This document shows, one piece after another, positions 1 through 11,074 of a stretch of DNA of 64,000 nucleotides. Below the pieces are notes generated by a model. That model was not told the origin of the DNA. It saw nothing but the letters and a program-made list of their open reading frames with translations, and searched no databases. The position numbers and the translations under genes are program-made. The DNA comes from Helianthus annuus (lineage: Eukaryota > Streptophyta > Magnoliopsida > Asterales > Asteraceae): assembly GCF_002127325.2 (NCBI RefSeq), contig NC_035438.2:145586708-145650707 (forward strand). The letters are read 5' to 3'. Each line of letters opens with the position of its first letter. The stretch's first letter is position 1.

Positions 1-846
1 CTGACTGCTATGTGAACCATTAAATTGCATGCGTATCGTTATGAACATGAACTGATTTGTTATACGTGCATACGATAGGACGTGAATAAATTACTTGTGA
101 GTGCATAACCTAGCATACCGAGCAAACCAAGGTGAGTTCACACAGCCAAGGCATGGGTTCCCAGGGTGGGAATGGGTTGGATGATTACTTGTGCATACTT
201 TGATATTATAACGAACGATTAAACTGTTGATACTTACAAACTGCCTTCGCACACACCCTGGTTGGTAAAGACTATGGTCGCGAACGAACTACTCAACTGC
301 CTTCGCACACACCCTGGTCGGTAAAGACTATGGTCGCGAACGAACTGATTAACCGCCTTCGCACACACCCTGGTCGGTAAAGACTATGGTCGCGAACTAT
401 TCGAACATAATCTTCGCACACCTGCCTGGGAGGCCGCTATGGAACTAATCATATGGAACGTAACGATTAAACCATTACTCACACAATACGATATTGAACT
501 TTAAACTGTGAACTCGCTCAACTAGTTTGTTGATTATCTGCTGCATGCCTTGCAGGACCTTAGGTACTTATGGAGCTTGCACTGGAGGAGCGGGACGTTG
601 TGGGCAGTGGATTATGAACGCTATGTTTAAACATTTCGAATAATTGAACTTATGGTTTACTTGGGTTATTCACTTATGCTTCCGCTACTGATACTATGTT
701 TGTTTTGAAACATCAATTGTATTGAATGAGGTTTTACGAACTACTTTATTTATGTTATGCTATGTTCAATATGATTGATGGCTTGATCCTGGTCAGTCAC
801 GCTCCCAAGCGGTGATACTCCGCAGGTGGATTTTGGGGGTGTCACA
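1..846 (+). repeat. 5' LTR, 3' portion only
   Basis: This is identical to 6583-7428 and ends in GGTGTCACA just before the primer binding site. The first ~1308 bases of the LTR, including its U3 and TATA region, lie outside the window. Confidence 0.95.
241..408 (+). repeat. 56-bp tandem repeat, three units, inside 5' LTR
   Basis: Units start at 241, 297 and 353, each opening with CYGCCTTCGCACACACCCTG. A degraded fourth start is seen near 409. The same array recurs in the 3' LTR at 6823-6990. Confidence 0.9.
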
Positions 847-849
847 GAT

Positions 850-861
850 TGGTATCAGAGC
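850..861 (+). other. Primer binding site, initiator tRNA-Met type
   Basis: TGGTATCAGAGC lies three bases after the LTR end and is complementary to the 3' end of plant initiator tRNA-Met. It primes minus-strand cDNA synthesis. Confidence 0.9.
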
Positions 862-1166
862 CATTGGTTATAGAGAACTTGGTTTTAATATGGGAAAACG
901 TTTTTATTAAAACCAGACTATAACCAGAACAGTGCTCTCAACGATCCACAACGACGCTTCGCTCCACGTGCAAGACTCGACATCCTAGGTAATAAGGTTT
1001 ATGTTTATTACCTGCTTGCTAGAACTGCATAGAACTTTGCTCGTAGTATGCTTACATTACTTTGCTCACTACTTGTTATTGCTTAAGAACACTTATGTGC
1101 TTACACTTTTCTGTCATCGTATTACTCGCGAACCTTTCATACCTATGCTACCTTTACTGTTCGATC

Positions 1167-2168
1167 ATGTCTGGACGTGTTGACATGACTCAAGCCCAGT
1201 TGACGGCTCTCATTAACGAACAAGTTGCTGCGGCACTTGCAGCCGCACAAGCAGGAGGTATAACCTGCTATCCCAGACCTATTCTAGGATGTTAGATCCT
1301 ACTCTCGTGACCCAACTTTCGCGCTTAACCTTGATCTATCTTTCTCGCGCAACGGGTCAGAACGCACACATTCCAGAACATCATGGACTGTCGCCCAAGC
1401 ACATTCAGTGGCACATTCAAGAACTTCATGTGTGAACGCCCTGAGGCTCGCAGGGGTCAAGTACGCCACTGGTACTTTGGTAGGAATCGCGCTAACCAGG
1501 TGGAACGCGCAAGTACAGATACTAGGGTTGGCAGCTGCTAACGCCACCCCCTGGAACGAATTCAAAGAACACATTAAAAGGGAATAATACACGCGTGATG
1601 ACATCCACAAGTTGGAAGTGGAGCCTTACCATTCGAAAATGATGGGGTCAGAAATTGAAGCTCATACGAAACGATAGAACGGACTGGCCATCTTGTGTCC
1701 AACCATGGTGGACCCTCCAAACAAGCGTATCGAATTGTACCTCAAGGGTCTAGCCTCAGAGATTCAGAGCCAAGCTACATCGGCTAACCTCGACAAAATC
1801 CAAGACATTCAGTGTCTTGCTCATCGCCTCACGGATCAGGCAGTGGAACAGAACAGGCTACCTAGTTGTATCAGCGCTATTACTATCGCTACCACTTCTG
1901 CTACTCCCGCTACTCCTAGTGACAACAAGCGGAAATGGGATGGGTATTCCAGCAAGGGTTCAGCTACCGTTCGGTCTCAAGCACAACAGCAGCACAAGAA
2001 TAGTGATCGCCAGAGCACAGCAGAAGCTAAGGATTCAGGAGCCCACGGCTTGCACATCGGAATCGCCAGCAGCAACAGCAAGCAGAAATCCTATACAAAG
2101 AAAAGATTGTTCGCATTCCTCGTTCTGGTCAAGAACCTCTCGAAGCTCAAGGCGACAAGAGTGGTGCT
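1167..2168 (+). pseudogene. gag remnant of the gypsy element
   Basis: Gag forms the particle that packages the element RNA. The start at 1167 opens MSGRVDMTQAQLTAL followed by an alanine-rich helix, a start I recognise from plant chromovirus Gag. The frame closes at 1295. Gag-like pieces reappear in other frames around 1410-1560 and at 1693-1860 (the stretch around IELYLKGLASEIQ). No CCHC zinc knuckle is visible and no aspartic protease D-[ST]-G motif occurs before the RT region. The region from Gag's C-terminus through protease therefore seems to have been lost, and sequence runs almost directly into the linker before RT. The element cannot supply its own particle. Confidence 0.8.
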
Positions 2169-3734
2169 GTGGTTGGCATCACCTCTTTCTTGAAGGCTCA
2201 GGAATGTTTGCGGAAGGGCCACACCGCAACTTTGGCTCTCGTTACTGACTCATCAGCGAAAGAAAAGAAGTTGGAAGACCATTCAGTTGTACACGACTTT
2301 CCTCAGGTGTCTCGCAAGGATTTACCTGGTCTACCGCCGCATCATCAGGACGAATTTCAAATCGAGCTCGCTCCAGGAGCAGCACCCATAGCTCGAGCAC
2401 CGTATCGCTTAGCTCCACCAGAATCGAAAGAACTATCGACGCAGCTACCAGGAATCTTGGATAAGGGATTTATTCGTCCAAGCTCTTCGCCTTGGGGAGC
2501 TCCAGTGTTATTTGTGAAGAAGAAAGACGGTACGTTCAGGATGTGCATCGACTACCGCGAACTCAATAAGGTGACGGTGAAGAACCGTTATCCTCTTCCG
2601 CGCATAGATGACCTATTCGACCAGTTGCAAGGGTCGTGTTATTATTCCAAGATTGATTTAAGGTCAGGGTATCATCAGCTGAGAGTCCGGGATGAGGACG
2701 TCTCCAAAACCGCTTTCAGAACTCGCTACGGTCATTACGAGTTCCTTGTCATGCCATTCGGGCTTACGAACGCGCCTGCAGTCTTCATGGATCTTATGAA
2801 CAGGGTGTGCAAACCTTATCTTGACAAGTTCGTTATTGTTTTCATCGACGACATTCTAATCTACTCCAAGAGTCAGGAGGAGCACGAGCAGCACTTACGT
2901 CTTATCTTGGAACTTCTTCGAAAAGAGCAACTGTACGCAAAGTTTTCAAAATGCGACTTCTGGCTTCGTGAAGTCCACTTCTTAGGCCATGTGGTAAACA
3001 AGGATGGGATTCATGTCGATCCATCCAAGGTTGATTCGATCAGAAACTGGCCAGCACCACGTACACCGACAGAAATACGCCAATTCTTGGGTTTGGCGGG
3101 TTACTACAGGCGATTTATTAAAGACTTCTCAAAGATCGCGCAACCACTTACTATGCTAACACAGAAAGGTGTCGTTTACAGATGGGGTAATACGCAAGAG
3201 ACCGCTTTTCAGTACTTAAAAGATAGGCTTTGCAGCGCACCTATTCTCTCATTGCCAGAGGGCACGGATGACTTCGTGGTTTATTGTGACGCATCGATAC
3301 AGGGGCTTGGTTGTGTATTGATGCAGCGGGATAAAGTTATTGCCTACGCTTCGCGGCAACTCAAGGTTCATGAACGGAACTACACGACGCACGATTTAGA
3401 GCTGGGAGCTGTTGTTTTCGCGCTTAAGATATGGCGACACTACCTGTACGGTACCAGGTGCACGATTTACACCGATCACAGGAGTCTCGAGCATATTCTT
3501 AAGCAAAAGGATTTGAATATGCGTCAACGAAGATGGGTTGAACTTCTGAACGACTACGAATGCGCCATCAAGTATCATCCAGGCAAGGCCAATGTTGTGG
3601 CTGATGCCCTCAGTCGGAAAGACACTCTACCTAAGCGCGTGCGAGCGCTACAGCTTACTATTCAGTCCAGTCTTCCTGCACAGATACGAGCTGCTCAGTT
3701 AGAAGCACTGAAAACCCGAAAACGTCAAGGCTGA
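2169..3734 (+). pseudogene. gypsy pol part 1: reverse transcriptase and RNase H
   Basis: This part copies element RNA to DNA and degrades the RNA strand. The open stretch is 521 codons; homology starts slightly upstream, near 2100, so the first Met is only convenient. RT spans about residues 60-260, with the catalytic FIDD at residues 225-228 (the Y/F-x-D-D box). RNase H follows, with DASIQGLG and a C-terminal ADALSRK. The frame closes at 3732-3734 because of a one-base length change in an A-rich run near 3710; the integrase coding sequence continues immediately in another frame. RT and RNase H motifs are otherwise intact. Confidence 0.92.
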
Positions 3735-3738
3735 AGCC

Positions 3739-4701
3739 TTGCGCGGTTCAAGGCAACAAATGGAACAAAAGGAAGACGGCGCCTACTATGTAACGGGGCG
3801 TATTTGGGTCCCACTTTATGGCGGCTTACGCGAACTTGTGATGGATGAAGCGCACAAGTCTCTCTACTCGGTACATCCAGGGTCGGATAAGATGTACCAC
3901 GATATCAGAACAACTTATTGGTGGCCAAACATGAAAGCTCTTATCGCAACTTACGTCGGCAAGTGCTTAACTTGTGCAAGGGTTAAAATCGAGTACCAGA
4001 AACCATCAGGCCTGCTTCAGCAGCCTAAGATACCGCAATGGAAATGGGAAGAAATTTCCATGGATTTTGTTACGGGCTTACCTAGATCCCAGCATGGGAA
4101 TGACACTATTTGGGTGATCGTTGATCGGCTCACAAAGTCTGCTCACTTTTTGGCTATCAAAGAAACGGATAAGTTTTCTACCCTAGCAGACATCTACATG
4201 AAAGAAGTTGTTTCGAGGCACGGAGTGCCCACTTCTATCATTTCGGATCGCGATGCACGATTCACGTCAGAGCTTTGGCAAGCGATGCACAAATCTTTCG
4301 GCTCACGATTAGACATGAGCACAGCATATCATCCTCAGACGGATGGGCAGTCTGAGCGAACTATCCAAACCCTTGAAGACATGCTTCGGGCATGTGTTAT
4401 TGATTTCGGCAACGGCTGGGAAAAGCATCTCCCTTTAGTGGAGTTCTCGTACAATAACAGTTACCATACCAGCATTCAAGCCGCTCCATTTGAGGCATTG
4501 TACGGACGTAAATGCCGGTCACCTCTCTGTTGGGCAGAGGTGGGGGATAGTCAAATTACGGGTCCAGAGATTGTAGTGGACGCCACAGAAAAGATTGCAC
4601 AGATACGACAACGCATGGCGGCAGCACGCGACCGTCAGAAAGCCTACGCGGGCAAGCGTAGCAAGCCTTGGAATTTCAGGTCGGGGACCGGGTTTTATTG
4701 A
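3739..4701 (+). pseudogene. gypsy pol part 2: integrase
   Basis: Integrase inserts the cDNA into the host genome. The 320-codon stretch begins in the pre-integrase region and has the zinc-binding HHCC pattern (H..H in the [10 protein letters not shown] region, then CLTC). The catalytic core has D109 (MDFVTG), D170 (SDRDARF) and E206 (SERTIQ), that is, D, D35E spacing. The frame ends at 4701 after a one-base loss near 4665; the C-terminal domain continues in the next frame from 4668. It was one polyprotein with the RT part before the two frameshifts. Confidence 0.92.
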
Positions 4702-5198
4702 AAGTCTCACCCTGGAAGGGTGTGGTTCGATTTAGTAAACGAGGCAAACTCAATCCACGGTATGTTGGACCATTTGAAATCACTGAAGGAATAGGCCCAG
4801 TAGCCTACAGATTGAACCTACCAGCTGAACTCGGAGCAGTTCACAATGTCTTTCACATATCGAACTTAAAGAAGTGCCTATCAGATGAAAACCTCATCAT
4901 TCCTTTTAAGGAACTCACTATCGACGAGCGGTTGCAGTTCGTCGAGGAACCAGTTGAAATCACGGACCGGGATGTTAAGGTCCTCAAACACAAGAGAATC
5001 CCTCTTGTTCGAGTTCGTTGGAACTCCCAGCGTGGTCCAGAGTATACCTGGGAACGCGAAGACAGGATGAAAGAAAAGTGTCCCCAGTTATTCGAAACCA
5101 ATGCATCCACTTCTGAGGCTGAAGCTACTACTACCGAATTTCGGGACGAAATTCCAAATCAACGGGGGGATGATGTGACACCCCAGGAAAATCAGTGA
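4668..5198 (+). pseudogene. gypsy pol part 3: integrase C-terminus and chromodomain
   Basis: This continues the integrase in a shifted frame: the GDRVLLKV block, then the HNVFHISNLKKC block typical of chromovirus integrase tails, then a chromodomain-like module at about 4950-5090 (VRVRWN and EYTWEREDRM). Chromodomains of this class direct integration towards particular chromatin. There is no independent start codon; it is a fragment of the pol reading frame. It ends about 75 bases before the 3' LTR. Confidence 0.88.
5138..5190 (+). repeat. Duplicated polypurine-tract/LTR-edge sequence
   Basis: TTTCGGGACGAAATT occurs here and again at 5241. Here it is followed by a G-run and TGTGACACCCC, mimicking the true PPT-LTR junction at 5262-5280. 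It looks like a relic of a second LTR boundary. Confidence 0.65.
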
Positions 5199-5261
5199 AC
5201 GATGTAACTTACCTAGCTTCCTCAGTAAGTGCGTACCAAATTTCGGGACGAAATTTCTTTT

Positions 5262-5274
5262 AAGTTGGGGATAA
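5262..5274 (+). other. Polypurine tract of gypsy element
   Basis: AAGTTGGGGATAA lies directly before the LTR start TGTGACAACTCG. This is the expected plus-strand priming site. Confidence 0.75.
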
Positions 5275-7428
5275 TGTGACAACTCGAATTTCTAAGATTG
5301 ATTTCATACGTATTACACGAGCATGTGTTTGACTAATTACTTAATTGCACATTTGATTGATATGAAAGTATATATATATGTTTGATTGCTTGATTGTGCA
5401 TAATTGTTTGATTGTGTATAATGGGTTCCATATTGTGAAACTTGTACTGTATGTTAGCTAGTTAGTGTGAATCATGGCCCAACCTACGAAGGATGTTCCA
5501 CGAAACATGATGCATGAATCGAAGGATGTCGAAACATATCTTTCGATTCGAAAGGTCATCCTTCGGATTGAAGGTCTCGAAACATATCCTTCGCGCTCGA
5601 AACATATCCTTCGATATGTTTCGGCCCAGTTACTCTAATGGGCTTGGCCCATTTCTGTGAAAGGTTTAAATACGTATTGCATGCATAATCGGCAGTTTTA
5701 GGAAAACCCTAGAACACTTTCACTTGTGACGGCAACCACAACTTACGGAGATTTTTGCTGATCAATTCTTTGTTTCTCTACCCCGGTTAGTGTCCATGTT
5801 GAATTGGTGATTATGTGTTTTGAATTATCAAGTATGAATGTGCTTAACCGGCCGGATCGTTTGTATGATGTAAACCCGATTAATCAGTTGTGTGTGATTT
5901 CATGTTTTATCAATTACCTTGCAATATGTGGTTTGCATAGATATCGGATATAGATTAATTGAATTGTCCAAGGTGTAATCGGTTGGTATGTACGATTTGA
6001 AAGATAGTTATGTTAATCGGATTGTCGCATCATGGATTCGCATATTGATCTTGATTGGTTGTAAACTTGTCATGTTTCAAGGTTAACCTGATAGAATGGA
6101 ATAGGATTGTGTTCATGTGTGTTAGATTAGGGTTCTTGAGAAACAACTTGAACTCCGCCTGTTTGATCGATGATGTATTGTTGAAACTGTTAGGATGTTA
6201 TGTTGACCGAAGGATAGATTTGGTCGAACCATTGTTATGTTGGATCGAAACATAGTTGACCGAAGGATAGCAGTTGGACCAAAGCATAGTTGACCGAAAG
6301 ATGGCTTTGACCGAACCACATCTTTGACCGAAAGATAATTTTGGTCGAAAGATAGTATTAGTTCGAAACATAACCTTCGGACCGAAGGATCATTTTGATA
6401 ATTGTGTTAACTGATGTGTAATCAAAAGATAATGGCTGGATTCGAAGGATGTTAGGGTTTATGAATATACTTTGACTGATTGAATATATATGCTGGACTT
6501 AATTGGCATGCCATGCTTTGTGATGACTGTTAACATCTGTATTCGTACAAGGTGAATTAATACATGTGTGCTGATATGCAAACTGACTGCTATGTGAACC
6601 ATTAAATTGCATGCGTATCGTTATGAACATGAACTGATTTGTTATACGTGCATACGATAGGACGTGAATAAATTACTTGTGAGTGCATAACCTAGCATAC
6701 CGAGCAAACCAAGGTGAGTTCACACAGCCAAGGCATGGGTTCCCAGGGTGGGAATGGGTTGGATGATTACTTGTGCATACTTTGATATTATAACGAACGA
6801 TTAAACTGTTGATACTTACAAACTGCCTTCGCACACACCCTGGTTGGTAAAGACTATGGTCGCGAACGAACTACTCAACTGCCTTCGCACACACCCTGGT
6901 CGGTAAAGACTATGGTCGCGAACGAACTGATTAACCGCCTTCGCACACACCCTGGTCGGTAAAGACTATGGTCGCGAACTATTCGAACATAATCTTCGCA
7001 CACCTGCCTGGGAGGCCGCTATGGAACTAATCATATGGAACGTAACGATTAAACCATTACTCACACAATACGATATTGAACTTTAAACTGTGAACTCGCT
7101 CAACTAGTTTGTTGATTATCTGCTGCATGCCTTGCAGGACCTTAGGTACTTATGGAGCTTGCACTGGAGGAGCGGGACGTTGTGGGCAGTGGATTATGAA
7201 CGCTATGTTTAAACATTTCGAATAATTGAACTTATGGTTTACTTGGGTTATTCACTTATGCTTCCGCTACTGATACTATGTTTGTTTTGAAACATCAATT
7301 GTATTGAATGAGGTTTTACGAACTACTTTATTTATGTTATGCTATGTTCAATATGATTGATGGCTTGATCCTGGTCAGTCACGCTCCCAAGCGGTGATAC
7401 TCCGCAGGTGGATTTTGGGGGTGTCACA
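5275..7428 (+). repeat. 3' LTR, complete (2154 bp)
   Basis: It runs from TGTGACAAC to GGTGTCACA. U3 contains degenerate repeats of GACCGAAGGATAG (6205-6390) and CGAAACATATCCTTCG (5515-5625). A TATA-like TTTAAATA lies at 5665-5672. The last 846 bases equal the window's first 846. Confidence 0.93.
5665..5672 (+). promoter_or_regulatory. Candidate TATA box of the gypsy LTR
   Basis: TTTAAATA precedes a leader-like stretch with AAAACCCTAG. The position within the LTR is plausible for the RNA start; there is no direct evidence. Confidence 0.45.
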
Positions 7429-8395
7429 CGGCGCGTTTTAAAAAAACGACGCTTGAAAAAACGGCGCGTAAAAACGCGTAAAAAAACGGCGCGTTAAAAA
7501 ACTTCGGAAAAACGGCGCGTTAAAAAACTTCAAAAAAACGGCGCATTAAAAAATTTCGGAAAACGGCACGTTAAAACGGCGTGTAAAAAGCGTGAAAAAA
7601 ATTTGGCGCGTTAAAAAACGTGGAAAAACGGCGCGTTTAAAAAAACGACGCTTGGAAAAAACGGCGGGTTAAAAAACTTCGGAAAAACAGCGCGTAAAAA
7701 ACGTGTAAAAAACCGCGCGTTAAAAAAACGCCGATTGAGAAAAACGACGACTTAAAAAAACGGCGCGTTAAAACGGCGCGTAAAAAACGGCGCGTTAAAA
7801 AAACGCCGATTGAGAAAAACGACGCCTTTAAAAAACGACGCGTTAAAACGGCGCGAAAAAACGACGCGTGAAAAACGGCGCGTGAAAAACGACGCGTGAA
7901 AAACGGCGCGTAAAAAACGGCGTTAAAAACGGCGCGTTAAAAAACGGCGTTAAAAAACGGCGCGTTAAAAAATCGATGCGTTAAAAACGGCGCGTTTAAA
8001 AAAACGCCGATTGAGAACGGCACGTTAAAAGACGGCAAGTTAAAAAACGGCGTTAAAAAACGGCGCGAAAAAACGGCGCGTTAAAAAAATGGCGCGTTAA
8101 AAACGGCGCGTTAAAAAACGGCGCGTTAAAAAACGGCGCGTTAAAAACGGCGAATTAGAAAAGGCGTGTTAAAAAAACGCCGATTGAGAAAACGACGCCT
8201 TAAAAAACCGGCACGTAAAAACGGCGCGTGAAAAACGGCGCGTAAAATACGGCGCGTAAAAAACGACGTTAAAAACGGCGCGTTAAAATACGGCGTTAAA
8301 AACAGCGTTTAAACGGCGCGTTACGCTTGAAAAACGGCGCGTCAAAAAAACGGCGCGTTAAAAAACGGCGTTAAAAACGGCGCGTCAAAAAAACG
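7429..8395. repeat. CpG-rich degenerate short-period array
   Basis: About 970 bp are built from irregular 12-16-bp units of the form AAAAACGGCGCGTT, with variants CGACGCG and CGGCGTT. A longer motif, CGCCGATTGAG, recurs at 7729, 7804, 8005 and 8178, suggesting higher-order units. There are no ORFs. The array fades into A-rich DNA after 8395. The gypsy 3' LTR abuts its left edge. Confidence 0.85.
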
Positions 8396-8744
8396 TAAAA
8401 AATTTAACGTAAAACTTAAATTGTAAAAAGTATAAAAATCTTTTAAAAAAATCTGAATTTAAAAATGTTTTTAATAAAGAAATTATGTTTAAAAAATAAA
8501 AGTAATAAAAAGTAATTAATGAATAGGACAAAAAAGGTAATTTAAAATTAATATATATAAAAAAAATAGAGTTATTTTACTTAAATACCCTTTTGGATTA
8601 TAATATTAAAGACATAATAAGACAAAAAGCTTTTAATATTAATATTAACTACTTTTAATCACATCCATCCATCTAGTTGATCTAAGGGCCATAAAGTGGT
8701 TCTCATGGTTTTTACAACTAGAGGTGGTTTTCATTTTAGCGATC

Positions 8745-8748
<4 letters not shown>
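8396..8748. other. A/T-rich gene-free spacer with a MITE end
   Basis: There is no coding signal. The last ~60 bases (TGGTTTTCATTTTAGCG, near 8727) match the right arm of the foldback at 9041-9452, so this is the end of a second copy. Confidence 0.6.

Positions 8749-8789
<41 letters not shown>
8749..8789. repeat. (TA)n microsatellite
   Basis: About 20 uninterrupted TA units. Confidence 0.95.
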
Positions 8790-8792
<3 letters not shown>

Positions 8793-8796
8793 GAAG

Positions 8797-9003
8797 GTTA
8801 ACGTACATTACGGCTTAACGTACATCACGTACGACAGGTAATTACGCACGTTAATTTTAAAATCACGCACGTTATAACTCAAAAATCCAAAATCACGCAT
8901 GTTGAAACACAATAATCACGCATATTGAAAACATTAATCAGGCATGTTATATAACAAATCACGCAGGTTGTTGTACGTGAAGTACGTTAAGCCATAATGT
9001 ACG
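8797..9003. mobile_element. Small inverted-repeat element (MITE-like)
   Basis: The left arm 8797-8836 (GTTAACGTACATTACGGC) is the reverse complement, with few mismatches, of the right arm 8969-9003. The interior repeats AATCACGCAYGTT several times. There is no ORF and the superfamily is not assigned. Confidence 0.6.
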
Positions 9004-9040
9004 ATATACTTTCTATATATATATATACACACACACATAT

Positions 9041-9452
9041 AGGGGACCGCTAAAATGAAAACCACCTTCAGTTGTAAGAACCATGAGAACTACACCGTAC
9101 GGGGCGAGTTGGACCAAAAAAAAAAATTCATAAACGTAGATGCGTGTATTATAAACAAATTTGTAAAAAAAATCAAAAAAAAAATGTCGTGTGTATAGTT
9201 TTGAGCACCACAAGTTTGTTTTTACGGGTACCGTAAATTTTATTTAAAATTTACGGTACCCGTAAACACAAACTTGTGGTGCTCAAAACTACACATACGA
9301 CATTTTTTTTCTTTTGAATTTCTTTTTTTACAAATGTGTTTATAATACACGCATCTACGTTTATGAAAAAAAAAATTGGTCCAACTCGCCCCGGATCAAA
9401 AAGTTCTCATGGTTCTTACAACTGGATGTGGTTTTCATTTTAGCGGTCTCCT
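9041..9452. mobile_element. Near-perfect foldback element, 412 bp
   Basis: The whole segment is one palindrome centred near 9240 (GTAAATTTTATTTAAAATTTAC). The ends are AGGGGACCGCTAAAATGAAA and its complement. It is flanked by TA-rich DNA, compatible with a TA target. There is no coding capacity. Confidence 0.75.
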
Positions 9453-9470
9453 ATACATATATATATATAT

Positions 9471-9785
9471 ATCAAAGTGTGTTATAATTTTTATTAAAAT
9501 CATATTAGTATTGAGCCAATAAACCTAATATGTAGTGGACTAACTTATAAACCATTAAAAATTATTTGATAATTGGCCTATATTGGAATTGGTATGTGTT
9601 TACAATTTTTTTAATAACATATATTTATCGAAGTGTGTTATAATTTTTATTCAAATCATATTAGTTTTGGGCCAATAAACCTAATATGTAGTGGGCTAAA
9701 TTATAAACCATTAAAATGTATTTGATAATGGGCCTATATTGGAATTGGTATGTGTTTACAATTTTTTTTTAAATAACATATATAT
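9471..9785. repeat. Tandem duplication, 156-bp unit
   Basis: Two copies start at 9471 and 9627 with ATCRAAGTGTGTTATAATTT and share the AATATGTAGTG and TATTGGAATTGG blocks. About 5-8 percent divergence by eye. Confidence 0.85.
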
Positions 9786-11074
9786 AACGAATTTTTAAAA
9801 AAAATCCCGTGCCCCTCGAAATCACGGGCCTTGTGCGGAAGTCCTCCCTGCACACCATCATAGCCGGCCATGGTAATTACGTAACAATAGTTGACTATGT
9901 ATTATTTACGTGACTACATGATTTTGAATACCCATTTCTTGATTACCTGGTTTCATTATAGTATTTTATGTGAAACTACACCGAGTAAATATCTGATTAC
10001 GTAAAACAAAAACATGTAATACATAATATTCCATATTGAATAACTAATATTTCAGGTCTAATCACATATTAAGGATAAATTGTATTCAAAACATTAGCCA
10101 AATCAACCTATAATAACAACAAAATACTGTATATTAGAGATTTAATCACGTAAAAAAATCATAAACAATCAAGTTCTTATTATTTAAATGCATATTCACG
10201 TAATAAGCATAATTGTAATACATTAGTTATAACAGATCATATTAAATGTCTAATCAAATAATGGACTTATATTAAATGTATAATCACGTAATGGTTTATG
10301 TTAAATGTGTAATCACGTAATTGATATTCAAAATCACGTAGTCATGTGATGGGTATTCAAAATCACGTAATGGACTAATGGATATTCAAAATCCTGCCAT
10401 TTTTTTTTAAGAAAACTATAGCAAATATGCTACTCGAATTAAAGAGAATGAAATGCACGTTAATAAAGTGCATTTTTTCTAAAAAATATTAACGTGTGAA
10501 AAAGTTATAGCCGTTTAAAAATCAAGTGGAAGTCGTTTCAAGTGAGAAATGACTAAATTACCCTTGTTGTCAATGACACTTGTCCTCATCTCCTTCTCAC
10601 ATATGCTTCGTACGTGAATTTGATCTTTTACAGGATACAACCTCATTGTAGTATACCACAAGTCATTAATCATTCAAATTGAGAATACAAATTAGCCACA
10701 ATCGTTTGGTAAACAATATTCCATCATAGCGTGTGGGTTAACATCAACTCGTATAATACAAAAGTTAAATATTGTATTATTTAATACGTGGTATATAAAA
10801 ATACTCTTTTTTAAAAGAATGTATGATTACTAGAAAAGACTTTTCTTAAATCATTTACATGAGAAAAAGCTAGTGAATAAAGGAACAAAAGAGTAACAAT
10901 AATTAACTAAAGTTTACACAAACAACTAAAAACATATCACCAGAGTTGAAAATAAACATTGATTCCCAACTCATGTGTAATTGGCCCGCTTGAGATTCAA
11001 TTCAATCTTCCTCAAAATCAATCATTGTTGTCGAGAAAACCAGTTTAAAATTTACACTTTGTTAGGCATCAATG
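9786..11074. other. Gene-free stretch downstream of FANCJ copy A
   Basis: AT-rich, without coding signal. It holds a hairpin at 9806-9828 (CCCGTG/CACGGG arms) and a cluster of AATCACGTAATGG-like motifs at 10130-10400. The part nearest 11075 should contain the 3' UTR of the minus-strand gene; copy B keeps related sequence at 25520-25570. Confidence 0.5.

Larger units (their letters stand above)
1..7428 (+). mobile_element. Ty3/gypsy chromovirus LTR retrotransposon, left end outside window
   Basis: The order is LTR end, tRNA-Met primer site, gag remnant, reverse transcriptase/RNase H, integrase, chromodomain, polypurine tract and a full 3' LTR. RT-before-integrase order marks Ty3/gypsy, and the C-terminal chromodomain marks a chromovirus; the protein style resembles the Tekay/Del clade (judged from memory). 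Position 1 aligns with 6583, and the two LTRs match without any difference I can see over 846 bases, which implies a very recent insertion. The interior, however, has a broken gag, no zinc knuckle or protease, and two frameshifts in pol. The 3' LTR abuts CGGCG of the neighbouring array; the matching 5-bp target duplication lies outside the window. Confidence 0.95.

Noticed and set aside
850..861. tRNA-like matches (also at 42899, 43861 and 47850)
   Set aside because: They are primer binding sites complementary to tRNA-Met, not tRNA genes; no cloverleaf surrounds them.
7429..8395. CRISPR-like or centromeric satellite array
   Set aside because: Units are 12-16 bp, irregular and have no unique spacers; the array is too short and degenerate for a centromere satellite. 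This is eukaryotic DNA.
9013..9213. Small minus-strand frames in the 9041 foldback
   Set aside because: They arise from the palindrome and have low-complexity translation.
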